Shown here one piece after another: positions 28,237 through 39,060 of a stretch of DNA of 64,000 bases. This DNA comes from Ensifer sp. Root278 (GTDB taxonomy: Bacteria; Pseudomonadota; Alphaproteobacteria; Rhizobiales; Rhizobiaceae): contig NZ_LMJJ01000004.1 of assembly GCF_001429285.1 (NCBI RefSeq), positions 62,001 to 126,000 of the forward strand, given 5' to 3'. The notes below the pieces were generated by a model. The model did not search any database. It worked only from the letters and a program-made list of their open reading frames with translations, and was not told the origin of the DNA. Positions within the stretch are counted from its first letter, which is position 1. The number at the start of each line of letters is the position of its first letter. The position numbers were made by a program, and so were the translations under genes.

Positions 28237-28509
28237 CTATTTTATGCCGGCTATTTCGATCCGGTTGATCACTTCCGCGACGCCTTGCATGTGTCTTGCC
28301 GCCTCTTCGGCGCGGGCAGCTTCGGCCGCGGTCGCGACGAAGCCGGCAAGGATGATCGTGTTGCCCTTGGCAGTCACCGTGAGATCGGCGGCATCGAGGC
28401 CGGGCGCCACCGCCAGAAAATGGGCGACGCGGCGCTCGAGCTCGGCCGGGTGATCCGCGGCCTGCCGCTCCGGCTCGTCGCCGTAGAATGTTCGCTTCTT
28501 GAAAATCAT
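28237..28509 (-). CDS. BON domain protein
   Basis: A 90-residue protein whose second half is a BON (OsmY/nodulation) domain: ELERRVAHFLAVAPGLDAAD, LTVTAKGNTIILAGFVATAA and HMQGVAEVINRIEI. BON domains bind membranes or small ligands. There is no signal peptide at the chosen ATG (28509, MIFKKRTFYG), which follows GAGGTGGATGCG, so it may be cytoplasmic. It is convergent with the mla-type operon, with six bases between stops. Confidence 0.8.
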   Translation of the reverse strand: MIFKKRTFYGDEPERQAADHPAELERRVAHFLAVAPGLDAADLTVTAKGNTIILAGFVATAAEAARAEEAARHMQGVAEVINRIEIAGIK

Positions 28510-28662
28510 CGCATCCACCTCGCTCAACGCAGGGGAAACGTCGGATGCCACGCTTTGTTCGCCTGTTTCATTCGAAACAGCGGGAAATCCTCAGTCGTGC
28601 CATGTGTCTCCTCAAGCGACGGGATCTGTCGCGGTCACGATCAGCATGCAGGGGACATATCG

Positions 28663-28839
28663 ATGCGCGGCTCTTTTTTCGCCATGGCTCTGGCGATAGC
28701 GATGGCACTTGCCTTCGGCACACCGGCGCAAGCCGGGAACTACAGCTATGGCTACAGGCAGAGCTGCGTCGTCAAAACCGTCAAGACCTACGGCGCCTAT
28801 GGCAGGGTCATCCTGAAGAAGGTGCGGATATGCAGTTGA
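28663..28839 (+). CDS. Small secreted basic protein, unknown
   Basis: A 58-residue protein with a clear signal peptide (MRGSFFAMALAIAMALAFG, cleavage probably after PAQA) and a mature part of about 33 residues rich in Tyr, Lys and Val with two Cys (QSCVVKTVKTYGAYG, ending RICS). The ATG has AGGGGA nine bases upstream. It lies divergently from the BON gene and is convergent with hemF. I do not recognise it; the two Cys could form one disulfide in the periplasm. Confidence 0.65.
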   Translation: MRGSFFAMALAIAMALAFGTPAQAGNYSYGYRQSCVVKTVKTYGAYGRVILKKVRICS

Positions 28840-28885
28840 GGTGGCGAGAGCGTTCGTGCCTGGCGAAACGTTCTCTGTGCTTGCC

Positions 28886-29797
28886 TTAGGGCCAGCGCAC
28901 CACCGGGGGCAGCGACGACAGGATCGACTCGACGTTGCCGCCGGTCTTCAGGCCGAAGATCGTGCCGCGGTCATAGAGCAGGTTGAACTCGACATAGCGA
29001 CCGCGCCGCACGAGCTGCTCATCCCGGTCTTCCTCGGTCCAGGGCATGTTGAAGTTGGTGCGGACGATCTTCGGGTAGACGAGGGCAAAGGCCTTGCCTA
29101 CGTCGCGGGTGAAGGCGAAGTCCGCATCCCAGCCACCCTGTTCCTCCGACGAGCGCAACCAGTCGTAGAAGATGCCGCCGGTTCCGCGCGGCTCGTTGCG
29201 GTGCGGCAGGAAGAAGTAGTCATCGCACCACGTCTTGAACTTGGCGTGGTCGGCGACCGCATGGCGGCTGCAGGTGATTTCCATGGCGCGATGGAAGAGC
29301 TGCGTGTCCGCATCGGTCATGACGCGGCGGCGGTCGAGCACCGGCGTGAGGTCTGCACCGCCGCCGAACCAGTTGCTCGTCGTCACCACCATGCGGGTGT
29401 TCATATGCACGGCCGGCACGTTGGGGTTCACGGGGTGGGCAATCAACGAAATGCCGGAGGCCCAGAAGCGCGGATCCTCGGCGGCGCCCGGAATCTGGCT
29501 GCGGAATTCAGGCGAGAATTCACCAAAGACGGTCGAGGTGTGGACGCCCACCTTTTCGAAGACGCGGCCTTCCATCATCGACATGCGGCCACCGCCGCCC
29601 TTGCCATCGTCCCGGCTCCAATCCTTGGCGACGAAACGCCCGGGCGCGCGATCGGAGAGGGGACCGGTCAGTTCATCCTCGATGCCTTCAAAGGCAGCGC
29701 AGATGGTGTCGCGCAGCCCTTCGAACCACGCACGCGCCTCGGCCTTCTTCACTTCGATATCTGCGGGGAGGCCCGGGGGGAGCTGCGGTCGTTCCAT
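28886..29797 (-). CDS. hemF: Coproporphyrinogen III oxidase, aerobic
   Basis: Oxidative decarboxylation of coproporphyrinogen III in haem synthesis, using O2. The 303-residue protein has the family signatures [62 protein letters not shown] and [20 protein letters not shown]. The length is normal. The ATG at 29797 gives [11 protein letters not shown]; the in-frame extension to 29971 is not protein-like. It is monocistronic, between the small secreted gene and the gene at 30015. No FNR-type box is seen upstream. Confidence 0.95.
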   Translation of the reverse strand: MERPQLPPGLPADIEVKKAEARAWFEGLRDTICAAFEGIEDELTGPLSDRAPGRFVAKDWSRDDGKGGGGRMSMMEGRVFEKVGVHTSTVFGEFSPEFRSQIPGAAEDPRFWASGISLIAHPVNPNVPAVHMNTRMVVTTSNWFGGGADLTPVLDRRRVMTDADTQLFHRAMEITCSRHAVADHAKFKTWCDDYFFLPHRNEPRGTGGIFYDWLRSSEEQGGWDADFAFTRDVGKAFALVYPKIVRTNFNMPWTEEDRDEQLVRRGRYVEFNLLYDRGTIFGLKTGGNVESILSSLPPVVRWP

Positions 29798-30014
29798 GGA
29801 AAATTGCGTCCTGTTGGCGGGTTTCCCGATGAAATGCCGCCGATTCGATTGAAGTCGCCACAGTTCACACTTTCGCGCCGATGGCAACGTCGGTCCAGCA
29901 CCTCGGGGCGGTCTGTCGCACCAGAGCGCTGATGGGCAGCGCGAGCCTGCCGCAGAACAATCCTCTGGCAAAGCTCTAGCGCCGTCACTATCTTAGTTAT
30001 CAGAGGTATAGCCC

Positions 30015-30275
30015 ATGGCAAGAATACCTGCAGGCCCGCCGCTCGATGGATTGCGGCGGCAGATCGCCCGGCATCGCCGGGACAAACCGACACGAGGCGA
30101 TGGCCTTTTCGTGCGCGAAACCTTTCGGCTCGATCGCAGCGCCGCCCGGGCGAAGGCACGGGAATGGTTCGATACCTGGCCGAAGGCCGCCTACTGGACC
30201 GAGGTCGAAAGCTGGCGGCAGCTCGATGGCGACGAGATCGAATTCACCATGCGCCGCCTGCCGAGTGCGGATTGA
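30015..30275 (+). CDS. Small conserved-looking protein, unknown
   Basis: An 86-residue basic, Trp- and Arg-rich protein that I do not recognise. The ATG is preceded by GAGGTATAGCCC, a usable ribosome site. Features: RDKPTRGDGLFVRETFRLDR, an Ala/Arg helix (SAARAKAREWFDTWP) and a C-terminal WRQLDGDEIEFTMRRLP. No membrane or signal segment. Regular codon use in frame and a good ribosome site support it as real. It converges with soxR, 15 bases between stops. Confidence 0.55.
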   Translation: MARIPAGPPLDGLRRQIARHRRDKPTRGDGLFVRETFRLDRSAARAKAREWFDTWPKAAYWTEVESWRQLDGDEIEFTMRRLPSAD

Positions 30276-30290
30276 CTCATTTAACTGCCC

Positions 30291-30761
30291 TCAAGGGTGG
30301 CCATCATCATCCATCAACCGCGGTCCGGCGCCTTCCATCGACAGCACGTCGTGCGGGTTGCGCAGCGGACATTCACGCAGCGACAGGCAGCCGCAGCCGA
30401 TGCAGCCCGTCAGATGATCGCGCAATGCCATCAGGTTGGCGATGCGTTCGTTCAGCTGTTCGCGCCAGTTTTCGGACAATCTGCCCCAATCTTCGACGGT
30501 TAACGGACGATCGTCCGGCAATACCGACAAAGCGTCCTGGATCTCCGACAGAGGGATGCCGGTGCGCTGGGCCACCTTGATGACGGCGACCCGTCGCAGC
30601 ACGCTGCGCGGATAACGGCGCTGGTTGCCGCGGGTGCGGTTGCTGCGGATCAGCCCCTTGGCCTCGTAGAAGTGCAGGGTGGAGACGGCGACGCCGCTTC
30701 GCTCCGCCACTTCGCCGACCGTCAGCTCGCGGCGCAATTCGCTGCTTTTCACAACTGTCAT
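30291..30761 (-). CDS. soxR: Redox-sensitive transcriptional activator SoxR
   Basis: MerR-family activator whose [2Fe-2S] cluster senses redox-cycling compounds or superoxide. The 156-residue protein has the MerR helix-turn-helix ([26 protein letters not shown]), a dimerisation helix, and the SoxR cluster [14 protein letters not shown] (C-x2-C-x-C-x5-C). The start at 30761 ([13 protein letters not shown]) is preferred; an in-frame TTG at 30779 would lie inside the SoxR box. It is divergent from the flavin-reductase gene and shares with it a 76-base control region. Confidence 0.93.
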   Translation of the reverse strand: MTVVKSSELRRELTVGEVAERSGVAVSTLHFYEAKGLIRSNRTRGNQRRYPRSVLRRVAVIKVAQRTGIPLSEIQDALSVLPDDRPLTVEDWGRLSENWREQLNERIANLMALRDHLTGCIGCGCLSLRECPLRNPHDVLSMEGAGPRLMDDDGHP

Positions 30762-30769
30762 GATGGCTA

Positions 30770-30800
30770 TTGACCTCAACTATTGTTGAGGTTTTATAGC
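30770..30800 (+). promoter_or_regulatory. SoxR box in a 19-bp-spaced promoter
   Basis: The dyad CCTCAACTATTGTTGAGG at 30774-30791 has the size and arms of the soxS-type SoxR box. It lies between a -35 element TTGACC (30770-30775) and a -10 element TATAGC (30795-30800) separated by 19 bases, the overlong spacing that MerR-family activators correct by untwisting DNA. It drives the flavin-reductase gene on the plus strand and may also autoregulate soxR. Confidence 0.85.
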
Positions 30801-30837
30801 ATTGGCTCCATGACGTCGACAACAGGAGCTTGATCCC

Positions 30838-31413
30838 ATGACTGAGAAAATGACCCTTGCCGTGATCTATGGCAGCGCGCGCCAGGGTCGCTTCTGCGAT
30901 ACGGTCGCCAACTGGCTGATCCGGGAACTTTCGGCTTCTGATGTGTTCACCCTGACGATCATCGATCCGGCGCGGCTGAGGACCTCGCGTGGGCTGGGCG
31001 CTGCGGTCAATCCGGGCGAGTGGCTCGAGCGCAAGATCGCCGAGGCCGACGCCTTCATCATCGTCACGCCCGAATACAATCACGGCTATCCGGCGGCGCT
31101 CAAGGAACTGATCGATTCGGTCTACGAGCCCTGGCACGCAAAGCCTGTCTCCTTCGTCTCCTATGGCGGCGCCTCGGGCGGCATCCGGGCCGTCGAGCAA
31201 TTGCGCCAGGTGTTCGGGGAGCTGCATACGGTGACGCTGCGCGATGGCATCACTTTCCCCAAGGCGTGGTCGAAGTTCGACGCTGCCGGCAACCTCTACA
31301 AGCCCGAGGAATTGCGTGCGCCGCTGTTCGTGATGATCGACCGGCTGACCTGGTGGGCACGTGTTCTGAAACAGGCGCGCAAGAGCGCACCCTACAACGA
31401 GGTGGCGGCGTAA
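30838..31413 (+). CDS. NADPH-dependent FMN reductase family flavoprotein (SoxR target)
   Basis: A 191-residue flavodoxin-fold oxidoreductase. The FMN phosphate loop is VIYGSARQGRF, and the second loop TPEYNHGYPAALKELID is the family hallmark; SYGGASGGIRAVEQLRQVF completes the flavin site. The SoxR-type promoter upstream says it is induced by redox-cycling agents. An equivalent SoxR-controlled flavoprotein is known in Agrobacterium. A role in quinone or flavin reduction during oxidative stress is inferred. Confidence 0.88.
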   Translation: MTEKMTLAVIYGSARQGRFCDTVANWLIRELSASDVFTLTIIDPARLRTSRGLGAAVNPGEWLERKIAEADAFIIVTPEYNHGYPAALKELIDSVYEPWHAKPVSFVSYGGASGGIRAVEQLRQVFGELHTVTLRDGITFPKAWSKFDAAGNLYKPEELRAPLFVMIDRLTWWARVLKQARKSAPYNEVAA

Positions 31414-31493
31414 CGCGCCGACCACTGACGGTGGCCGGTTCCGCTTGCAGCGCCCCTCGATCGACAGCCAAGGAGGTAGCAATGTTTACACTG

Positions 31494-31955
31494 TCAGGCT
31501 GGAGAAACCTGCCGGATCGCTTCGCCGGCGATCATCGCGGCGGAGATGGCGATGTTCAGCGAGCGCTGGCCCTCCGCCATTGGAATGAGGATTCGGCCGT
31601 CGGCACGCTCGTGCACGTGGTCGGGCACGCCGGCGCTCTCCCGTCCGAAGAGCAGGATGTCGTCGGGGCGAAACTCGTAGCGCGTATAGGGCAGGGCAGC
31701 CTTGGTAGATGCGAGCACCAGTCGGCGTCCGCTCGCCGCTCGCCACTCTTCGAAGCGCTCCCAGTTGACATGGCGGGTGAGCGCCACCGAGGCGATATAG
31801 TCCATGCCGGCGCGCTTCAGGTTGCGGTCGGAGAGGTCGAAGCCAGCCGGTTCGATCACGTCGACGCAAAGCCCGAGACAGGCGGCAAGACGCAGGATCG
31901 TGCCGGTATTGCCGGGAATGTCGGGCTGGTAGAGGGCGATGCGCAGATTGCTCAC
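31494..31955 (-). CDS. trmL: tRNA (cytidine/uridine(34)-2'-O)-methyltransferase TrmL
   Basis: SPOUT-class enzyme that 2'-O-methylates the wobble base of tRNA-Leu. At 153 residues it has the usual minimal length, with LYQPDIPGNTGTILRLAACL at the N-terminus, ILLFGRESAGVPDHVHE (AdoMet knot) and MAEGQRSLNIAISAAMIAGE at the C-terminus. It is preceded by a GNAT gene six bases upstream on the same strand, so the two form a transcription unit. Confidence 0.92.
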   Translation of the reverse strand: MSNLRIALYQPDIPGNTGTILRLAACLGLCVDVIEPAGFDLSDRNLKRAGMDYIASVALTRHVNWERFEEWRAASGRRLVLASTKAALPYTRYEFRPDDILLFGRESAGVPDHVHERADGRILIPMAEGQRSLNIAISAAMIAGEAIRQVSPA

Positions 31956-31961
31956 GTCAGG

Positions 31962-32534
31962 TCACTCGTTTCCGGTAGCATCACGCCGCGCGTCAAATTC
32001 CGCGGCCAGGATGCCCATCATGATGTCGTCATGCCACTCGCCGTCGATCAGAGCCGACTCACGTTCGCGGCCCTCGATGGAGAAGCCGGACTTGCGATAG
32101 GCGGCAATCGCCCGCTCATTGAAGGCGAGAACCCTGAGCGACACCCGATGAAGGGCAAGTTCATCGAAGGCATGGGCCAATACCCGCTTGGTGACCGCCG
32201 TGCCAAGCCCCTTGCCGAGGCGTTCCGGATCGAAAATGCCGATGGCGAAGCTCGCACGCCGATCGACGTGATTGAGATTGTCGAGCCTCACTTCGCCGGT
32301 GAGGCCGTCCTGATCGATGATCCAGGCCGCCGGGTGTCCGGCGATCCGCGCAACCCAGGCGGCTGCCTCTCCCTGACTGAAGAGGCCGGGAAAGGACCGG
32401 CCCGCACCGAACATTCGGTAGATTTCCGGATGGCGGCCGAGCCTCAGGCGCGCATCCACATCACCGTCGCGGGGGCGGCGAAGGACGAAACCGACACCTT
32501 GAAGATCAGGAGGCGTATCCGATGAAGCAGTCAT
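31962..32534 (-). CDS. GNAT-family N-acetyltransferase (RimJ/RimL type)
   Basis: A 190-residue acetyltransferase of the RimJ/RimL-like group. Visible parts of the fold: FVLRRPRDGDVDARLRLGRH at the N-terminus, DRRASFAIGIFDPERLGKGL with GTAV (acetyl-CoA pyrophosphate loop), and HRVSLRVLAFNERAIAAYRK with SGF. The substrate is unknown. It lies six bases upstream of trmL; a role in modifying a ribosomal protein or antibiotic would be speculation. Confidence 0.85.
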   Translation of the reverse strand: MTASSDTPPDLQGVGFVLRRPRDGDVDARLRLGRHPEIYRMFGAGRSFPGLFSQGEAAAWVARIAGHPAAWIIDQDGLTGEVRLDNLNHVDRRASFAIGIFDPERLGKGLGTAVTKRVLAHAFDELALHRVSLRVLAFNERAIAAYRKSGFSIEGRERESALIDGEWHDDIMMGILAAEFDARRDATGNE

Positions 32535-32945
32535 CCGTGTTTTCCGCTGCCAAAGGCTCGGCGCTGCGTGCTTTTGCGGTCGCTGATATTGCCGGCGCTA
32601 ATCTGTGCCGAAACGGCAACAGATATCCGAACGGTGAAAAAATGTGCAAGAAACAGCCTGCGACAATCTGGCATGCCGGCGCGAATAAGGGTAGAGATCA
32701 GGCCTCTTCAACGCGAACCGACGGAGGCAAACATGAATGTATTGATGTTGACACGCCTTCCTGGAGTAGTGGGCCACCGTTTGGCCTGACCGGTTCCGCG
32801 ACCTATCTTTTAAAAGAGATCGACGCGCTTCCGGGACTCCGGAAGACGAAGCCCTCTTTCGGGCTGCATTTCCGGACTGACCTTTTCATCATATGAATGC
32901 GGGGAAACCCCGCTTTCCTTCAAAATACTCTGAAGGAGCAATGCA
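32535..32945. other. 411-base intergenic region before the ABC transporter pair
   Basis: An open frame of 124 codons from 32522 to 32896 crosses this region, but it has irregular composition and no ribosome site; I do not call it. Toward the end lie two stacked hairpins: TCCGGA (32838-32843) with TCCGGA (32870-32875) enclosing AGCCC/GGGCT (32850-32865), then GCGGGG/CCCCGC (32899-32913) followed by TTTCCTT. These could be a structured leader or a terminator ahead of the first transporter gene. Confidence 0.35.
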
Positions 32946-34799
<1,854 letters not shown>

Positions 34800-34807
34800 G
34801 ATGCCGT

Positions 34808-34844
34808 CGGCCCGCCGTTCGAAAGAGCGGCGGGCCGCTCTCTT
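34808..34844 (+). terminator. Rho-independent terminator between the two ABC genes
   Basis: CGGCCCGCCG (34808-34817) pairs perfectly with CGGCGGGCCG (34828-34837), followed by CTCTCTT. It starts 8 bases after the stop of the first transporter gene, so the second gene probably has its own promoter within 34845-34919. Confidence 0.75.
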
Positions 34845-34919
34845 AGACGTTACGCATTTGTAACCCGCAATCGGACGGAAACCGATTGCTGTTCCCGCCG
34901 AACCGCCTATATCGGAACC

Positions 34920-36785
34920 ATGCTCAGCGCCATCGTCCGCCTCTTCGAGAACTGGATCAAGCCGTTCGCGCCGCGCGAGCGTCTGCAGCCGCCCAAATCG
35001 CTCTGGGGCTTCGCCTGGTTCTACGCCAGACAGGCGAAGGGACCGTTCATCGCGATGGCCGTGCTCGGCGGTCTCGTCGCCATGCTTGAGGCCGGGCTGT
35101 TCTATTTCGTCGGGCGACTGGTCGACGTTCTCGACACGGTGAAGCCGGAAGCCGGCTGGAGCGGGCTCATCGCCGCGAACGGCCCCGAACTTTTGTTCAT
35201 GCTGCTGACGGTGATGGTGTTCCGCTTTATTGCGGTGTCGCTGGCGGCGCTCGTCGAAGAACAATCGATCATCACCGGTTTTCTCAATCTGGTGCGCTGG
35301 CAGTCCTATGTGCATGTGGCCCGACAGTCGCTGACCTTCTTCCAGAACGACTTTTCCGGCCGCATCGTCACCAAGGTCTGGGCAGGCGCCCAGGCGACGA
35401 GCGATCTGATCGTCTCGCTGCTGCAGGTCGTCTGGTTCATCGTCATCTACACGGCCTCGACCATGGCGCTGGTGGCGCAACTCGACTGGCGTCTGGCGGC
35501 GATGGTCGCCTTCTGGATCGTCGTCTTCCTGGCGCTCGCCCGCTACTTCGTTCCGCGCATCCGCAAACATGCCCGCGATACGGCCGAGATGGCCTCGATG
35601 CTGAATGGCCGCATGGTCGATGCCTATTCCAATATCCAGACGCTGAAGCTCTTCGGTCGCGACGACGAGAACGACCGCTATATCCGCTCCGGCTTCGATC
35701 GGTTCCAGCATGCGGTCATTCCGTTCACGCGGCTTCTGACGGCGGTGCGCGCTTCGCTGGCGCTGCTTTCCGGCATGATGATCACGGCCATCGCCATCTA
35801 TGCGATCCATCTCTGGCTCGGCGGCGCGATCAGTTCCGGCGCCGTCGCCTTCACGCTGGCGCTGGTGCTCCGGCTCAACATGCTGCTTGGCCGCATGATG
35901 ACCCAGTTCAATTCGATCATGCGCAACATCGGCACGATCCAGAACTCGGCCGAACTCGTGTCGCAGCCGATCGGTCTCGTCGACCGGCACGATGCCGCAG
36001 AGCTCGCCGTCAGCCAGCCGGAAATCCGATTCGAACACGTCCGTTTCCATTACGGCAAGGGCGAGCGCGTCATCGACGATTTTTCGCTGATCGTTCGCCC
36101 GGGCGAGAAGGTGGGCATCGTCGGCCGTTCCGGCGCAGGCAAGTCGACGCTCGTCAATCTGCTGCTGCGCTTCTATGACCTCGAGGGCGGCCGGATCCGT
36201 ATCGACGGGCAGGATATCGCAGCGGTCACGCAGGAGTCACTGCGCGCCCAGGTCGGCATGGTCAGCCAGGATACTTCGCTGCTGCATCGCTCGATCCGCG
36301 ACAACATCCTCTTCGGCCGGCCGGATGCGAGCGAGGAGCAACTGATTGCCGCCGCGCGCAAGGCCGAAGCCTACGACTTCATTCTCGGCCTGCAGGACCA
36401 GCGCGGCCGCAAGAGCTTCGATGCCCATGTCGGCGAGCGCGGCGTCAAGCTTTCGGGCGGTCAGCGCCAGCGCATCGCCATTGCCCGGGTGATGCTGAAG
36501 GATGCGCCGATCCTCGTGCTCGACGAGGCGACCTCGGCGCTCGATTCTGAGGTCGAAGCGGCGATCCAGTCCAATCTCGACCGCCTGATGCAGGGCAAGA
36601 CGGTGCTGGCGATCGCGCACCGGCTGTCGACGATCGCGGCGCTCGACCGGCTCGTGGTGATGGACAAGGGGCGGATCGTCGAGGAGGGAACCCATGCGGA
36701 ACTCGTTGCCCGCGGCGGGCTTTACGCCGGGCTCTGGTCGCGTCAGTCGGGCGGATTTCTCGCCCGCGAGGAAGCGGCGGAGTAG
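34920..36785 (+). CDS. ABC half-transporter (ABCB type), second of pair
   Basis: A 621-residue paralogue of the preceding gene, with six membrane helices (about 35-325) and an ATPase domain with Walker A IVGRSGAGKSTLVNLLLRFY, signature LSGGQRQRIAIARVM, Walker B ILVLDEATSALDSE and switch IAHRLST. Both ATPase sites look catalytically complete in the two proteins, which favours either homodimers or a symmetric heterodimer. A terminator separates it from the first gene. The ATG at 34920 lacks a strong ribosome site (CTATATCGGAACC upstream). Confidence 0.87.
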   Translation: MLSAIVRLFENWIKPFAPRERLQPPKSLWGFAWFYARQAKGPFIAMAVLGGLVAMLEAGLFYFVGRLVDVLDTVKPEAGWSGLIAANGPELLFMLLTVMVFRFIAVSLAALVEEQSIITGFLNLVRWQSYVHVARQSLTFFQNDFSGRIVTKVWAGAQATSDLIVSLLQVVWFIVIYTASTMALVAQLDWRLAAMVAFWIVVFLALARYFVPRIRKHARDTAEMASMLNGRMVDAYSNIQTLKLFGRDDENDRYIRSGFDRFQHAVIPFTRLLTAVRASLALLSGMMITAIAIYAIHLWLGGAISSGAVAFTLALVLRLNMLLGRMMTQFNSIMRNIGTIQNSAELVSQPIGLVDRHDAAELAVSQPEIRFEHVRFHYGKGERVIDDFSLIVRPGEKVGIVGRSGAGKSTLVNLLLRFYDLEGGRIRIDGQDIAAVTQESLRAQVGMVSQDTSLLHRSIRDNILFGRPDASEEQLIAAARKAEAYDFILGLQDQRGRKSFDAHVGERGVKLSGGQRQRIAIARVMLKDAPILVLDEATSALDSEVEAAIQSNLDRLMQGKTVLAIAHRLSTIAALDRLVVMDKGRIVEEGTHAELVARGGLYAGLWSRQSGGFLAREEAAE

Positions 36786-37154
36786 GGCGGTTCAAGACCG
36801 CTTCAACGCCCGCTCGACCGGCCCGAATTCAGCCTAACTGGCGACCGTCAAGTCCTTGTGCCGATTGGCCGCGCTTTTCCCCGCGACAATCTGACCGCAT
36901 CCCCTTGTCAAGGCTGGACATAATTTGCGATCAAGCATAGAACGCGCCGGATTGACGGGGAATCTGTGTGCCGTGGGTGCGCAGAATTTTTTCGGATTCT
37001 GGTGCCGATGTCGTGTTTGCAAGCGCAAAACGGCGGGGGCGTTAGCACTATGAATAGGGCGTGGTTCCTTGACCTGGATCAAACCGCAAGGGGCAGGAAT
37101 TTCGCCGGGGGCGGATGCGGTTTCCGCAACATTGCGTGAGAGGATGGTTTAGCC
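36786..37154. other. 369-base region upstream of petA
   Basis: No gene is supported here. The region contains the candidate FNR/FixK box at 37069-37082 and the petA leader. The first 250 bases have no obvious repeat or hairpin. Confidence 0.5.
37069..37082 (+). promoter_or_regulatory. FNR/FixK-type box upstream of petABC
   Basis: TTGACCTGGATCAA differs in one base from the FNR/FixK consensus TTGAT-N4-ATCAA. It is centred 79 bases before the petA GTG. If the usual -41.5 activator position holds, transcription would begin near 37117. No experimental support; one-mismatch dyads can occur by chance. Confidence 0.5.
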
Positions 37155-37733
37155 GTGAGCGAACACGACACTTCAAGCGAGGCCTTGGGCGAGCCCACTC
37201 GCCGCGATTTCCTTTATCTGGCTACCGGTATGGCAGGCGTCGTCGGCGCCGGTGCTGTCGCTTGGCCGTTCATCGACCAGATGCGTCCGGATGCATCGAC
37301 GCTCGCGCTCGCCTCGATCGAGGTTGATGTTTCGAGCCTGCAGCCCGGCATGTCGCTGACGGCAAAATGGCGCGGCAAGCCGATCTTCATCCGCAACCGT
37401 ACTGAGAAGGAAGTCGAAGAGGCAAAGGCCGTCAAGCTCGACGACCTGAAGGATCCGGTTGCGCGCAATGCCAACCTTCCGGCCGACGCATCGGCAAGCG
37501 ACGTCGATCGCTCTGCCGGCGAAGGCAAGGAAAACTGGATCGTCATGATCGGTTCCTGCACCCATCTCGGCTGCGTGCCGCTTGGTCAGGCCGGTGACTT
37601 CGGTGGCTGGTTCTGTCCCTGCCACGGTTCGCACTACGATACGGCCGGCCGCATCCGTAAGGGTCCGGCGCCGGAGAACCTTCACGTGCCGACCTTCACG
37701 TTCGTTTCCGACACAGTTATCAAGATCGGTTGA
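37155..37733 (+). CDS. petA: Ubiquinol-cytochrome c reductase Rieske iron-sulfur subunit
   Basis: Rieske subunit of the cytochrome bc1 complex; it carries electrons from ubiquinol to cytochrome c1. The 192-residue protein has an N-terminal twin-arginine-type membrane anchor ([20 protein letters not shown]) and the two cluster loops [10 protein letters not shown] and CPCHGSHYD. The start is GTG, with GAGGATGG upstream. It is first in petA-petB-petC with 14 bases to petB. Confidence 0.95.
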   Translation: MSEHDTSSEALGEPTRRDFLYLATGMAGVVGAGAVAWPFIDQMRPDASTLALASIEVDVSSLQPGMSLTAKWRGKPIFIRNRTEKEVEEAKAVKLDDLKDPVARNANLPADASASDVDRSAGEGKENWIVMIGSCTHLGCVPLGQAGDFGGWFCPCHGSHYDTAGRIRKGPAPENLHVPTFTFVSDTVIKIG

Positions 37734-37747
37734 GGGGACTACTGATA

Positions 37748-39028
37748 ATGAGTGCTGAACATTCAACCTACACGCCGACGACTGGCATTGAGAAATGGGT
37801 TGATTCCCGTCTGCCGTTGCCGCGTATGATTCACGACAGCTTCATCACCTATCCGGTTCCGCGGAACCTGAACTACGCATACACCTTCGGTGCCATGCTT
37901 TCGGTGATGCTGATCGTCCAGATCCTCACCGGTATCGTTCTGGCGATGCACTATGCCGCCGAAACGACCGTTGCGTTCAACTCGGTCGAAAAGATCATGC
38001 GCGACGTCAACCAGGGTTGGCTGCTGCGCTACATGCACGCCAACGGCGCATCCTTCTTCTTCATCGCCGTTTACCTGCACATCGCCCGTGGTCTCTACTA
38101 CGGTTCCTACAAGGCTCCGCGCGAAATCCTCTGGATCCTCGGCGTGGTCATCTACCTGCTGATGATGGCGACCGGCTTCATGGGCTACGTTCTGCCCTGG
38201 GGTCAGATGTCCTTCTGGGGCGCGACCGTTATCACCGGCTTCTTCACCGCCTTCCCGCTGGTGGGTGAGTGGATCCAGCAGTTCCTGCTTGGCGGCTTTG
38301 CCGTTGACCAGCCGACGCTGAACCGCTTCTTCTCGCTGCACTACCTGCTGCCCTTCATGATCGCCGGCGTTGTCGTGCTGCACATCTGGGCGCTGCACGT
38401 CGTCGGCCAGACCAACCCGACCGGCGTTGAAGTGAAGTCCAAGACCGATACCGTTGCCTTCACGCCCTATGCGACGCTGAAGGATGCGCTCGGCGTCTCC
38501 GTTTTCCTGCTCGTCTATGCCTGGTTCGTCTTCTACATGCCGAACTTCCTCGGCCACCCGGACAACTACATCCCGGCTGACGCGCTGAAGACGCCCGCTC
38601 ACATCGTTCCGGAATGGTACTACCTGCCGTTCTACGCGATGCTGCGCGCCATCACCTTCAACATCGGCCCGATCGACTCCAAGCTCGGCGGCGTTCTGGT
38701 GATGTTCGGCTCGATCATCGTCCTGTTCTTCCTGCCCTGGCTCGATACGTCCAAGGTCCGTTCGGCCGTCTACCGTCCGTGGTACAAGCTGTTCTTCTGG
38801 ATCTTCGTCGTCAACGCCATCATGCTCGGCTGGCTCGGCTCGCGCCCTGCAGAAGGCCTCTACGTCGTGATGTCGCAGATCGGCACGCTCTACTACTTCG
38901 GCTTCTTCTTCGTCGTCATGCCGGTTCTCGGTCTGATCGAAACGCCGAAGCGCATTCCGAACTCCATCACCGAAGCGGTGCTGGAAAAGCAGAATGCCAA
39001 GGCGCAGCCGGCCGCCGCGCGCGCCTGA
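37748..39028 (+). CDS. petB: Cytochrome b subunit of the bc1 complex
   Basis: Eight-helix, two-haem quinol-oxidising subunit, 426 residues. Typical segments: [40 protein letters not shown] (haem His pair), [39 protein letters not shown] and the Qo-site PEWYY in [14 protein letters not shown]. The cytochrome c1 gene is separate, 32 bases downstream, unlike the fused fbcH form of Bradyrhizobium. The ATG at 37748 gives [10 protein letters not shown]. Confidence 0.95.
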   Translation: MSAEHSTYTPTTGIEKWVDSRLPLPRMIHDSFITYPVPRNLNYAYTFGAMLSVMLIVQILTGIVLAMHYAAETTVAFNSVEKIMRDVNQGWLLRYMHANGASFFFIAVYLHIARGLYYGSYKAPREILWILGVVIYLLMMATGFMGYVLPWGQMSFWGATVITGFFTAFPLVGEWIQQFLLGGFAVDQPTLNRFFSLHYLLPFMIAGVVVLHIWALHVVGQTNPTGVEVKSKTDTVAFTPYATLKDALGVSVFLLVYAWFVFYMPNFLGHPDNYIPADALKTPAHIVPEWYYLPFYAMLRAITFNIGPIDSKLGGVLVMFGSIIVLFFLPWLDTSKVRSAVYRPWYKLFFWIFVVNAIMLGWLGSRPAEGLYVVMSQIGTLYYFGFFFVVMPVLGLIETPKRIPNSITEAVLEKQNAKAQPAAARA

Positions 39029-39060
39029 TCAGAACAGCGATTGATAAGGAACCCACAACA

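Noticed and set aside
32522-32896. A 124-codon plus-strand open frame before the ABC transporter genes
   Set aside because: Irregular composition, no ribosome site and overlap with the start of the GNAT gene; treated as intergenic with possible leader structure.
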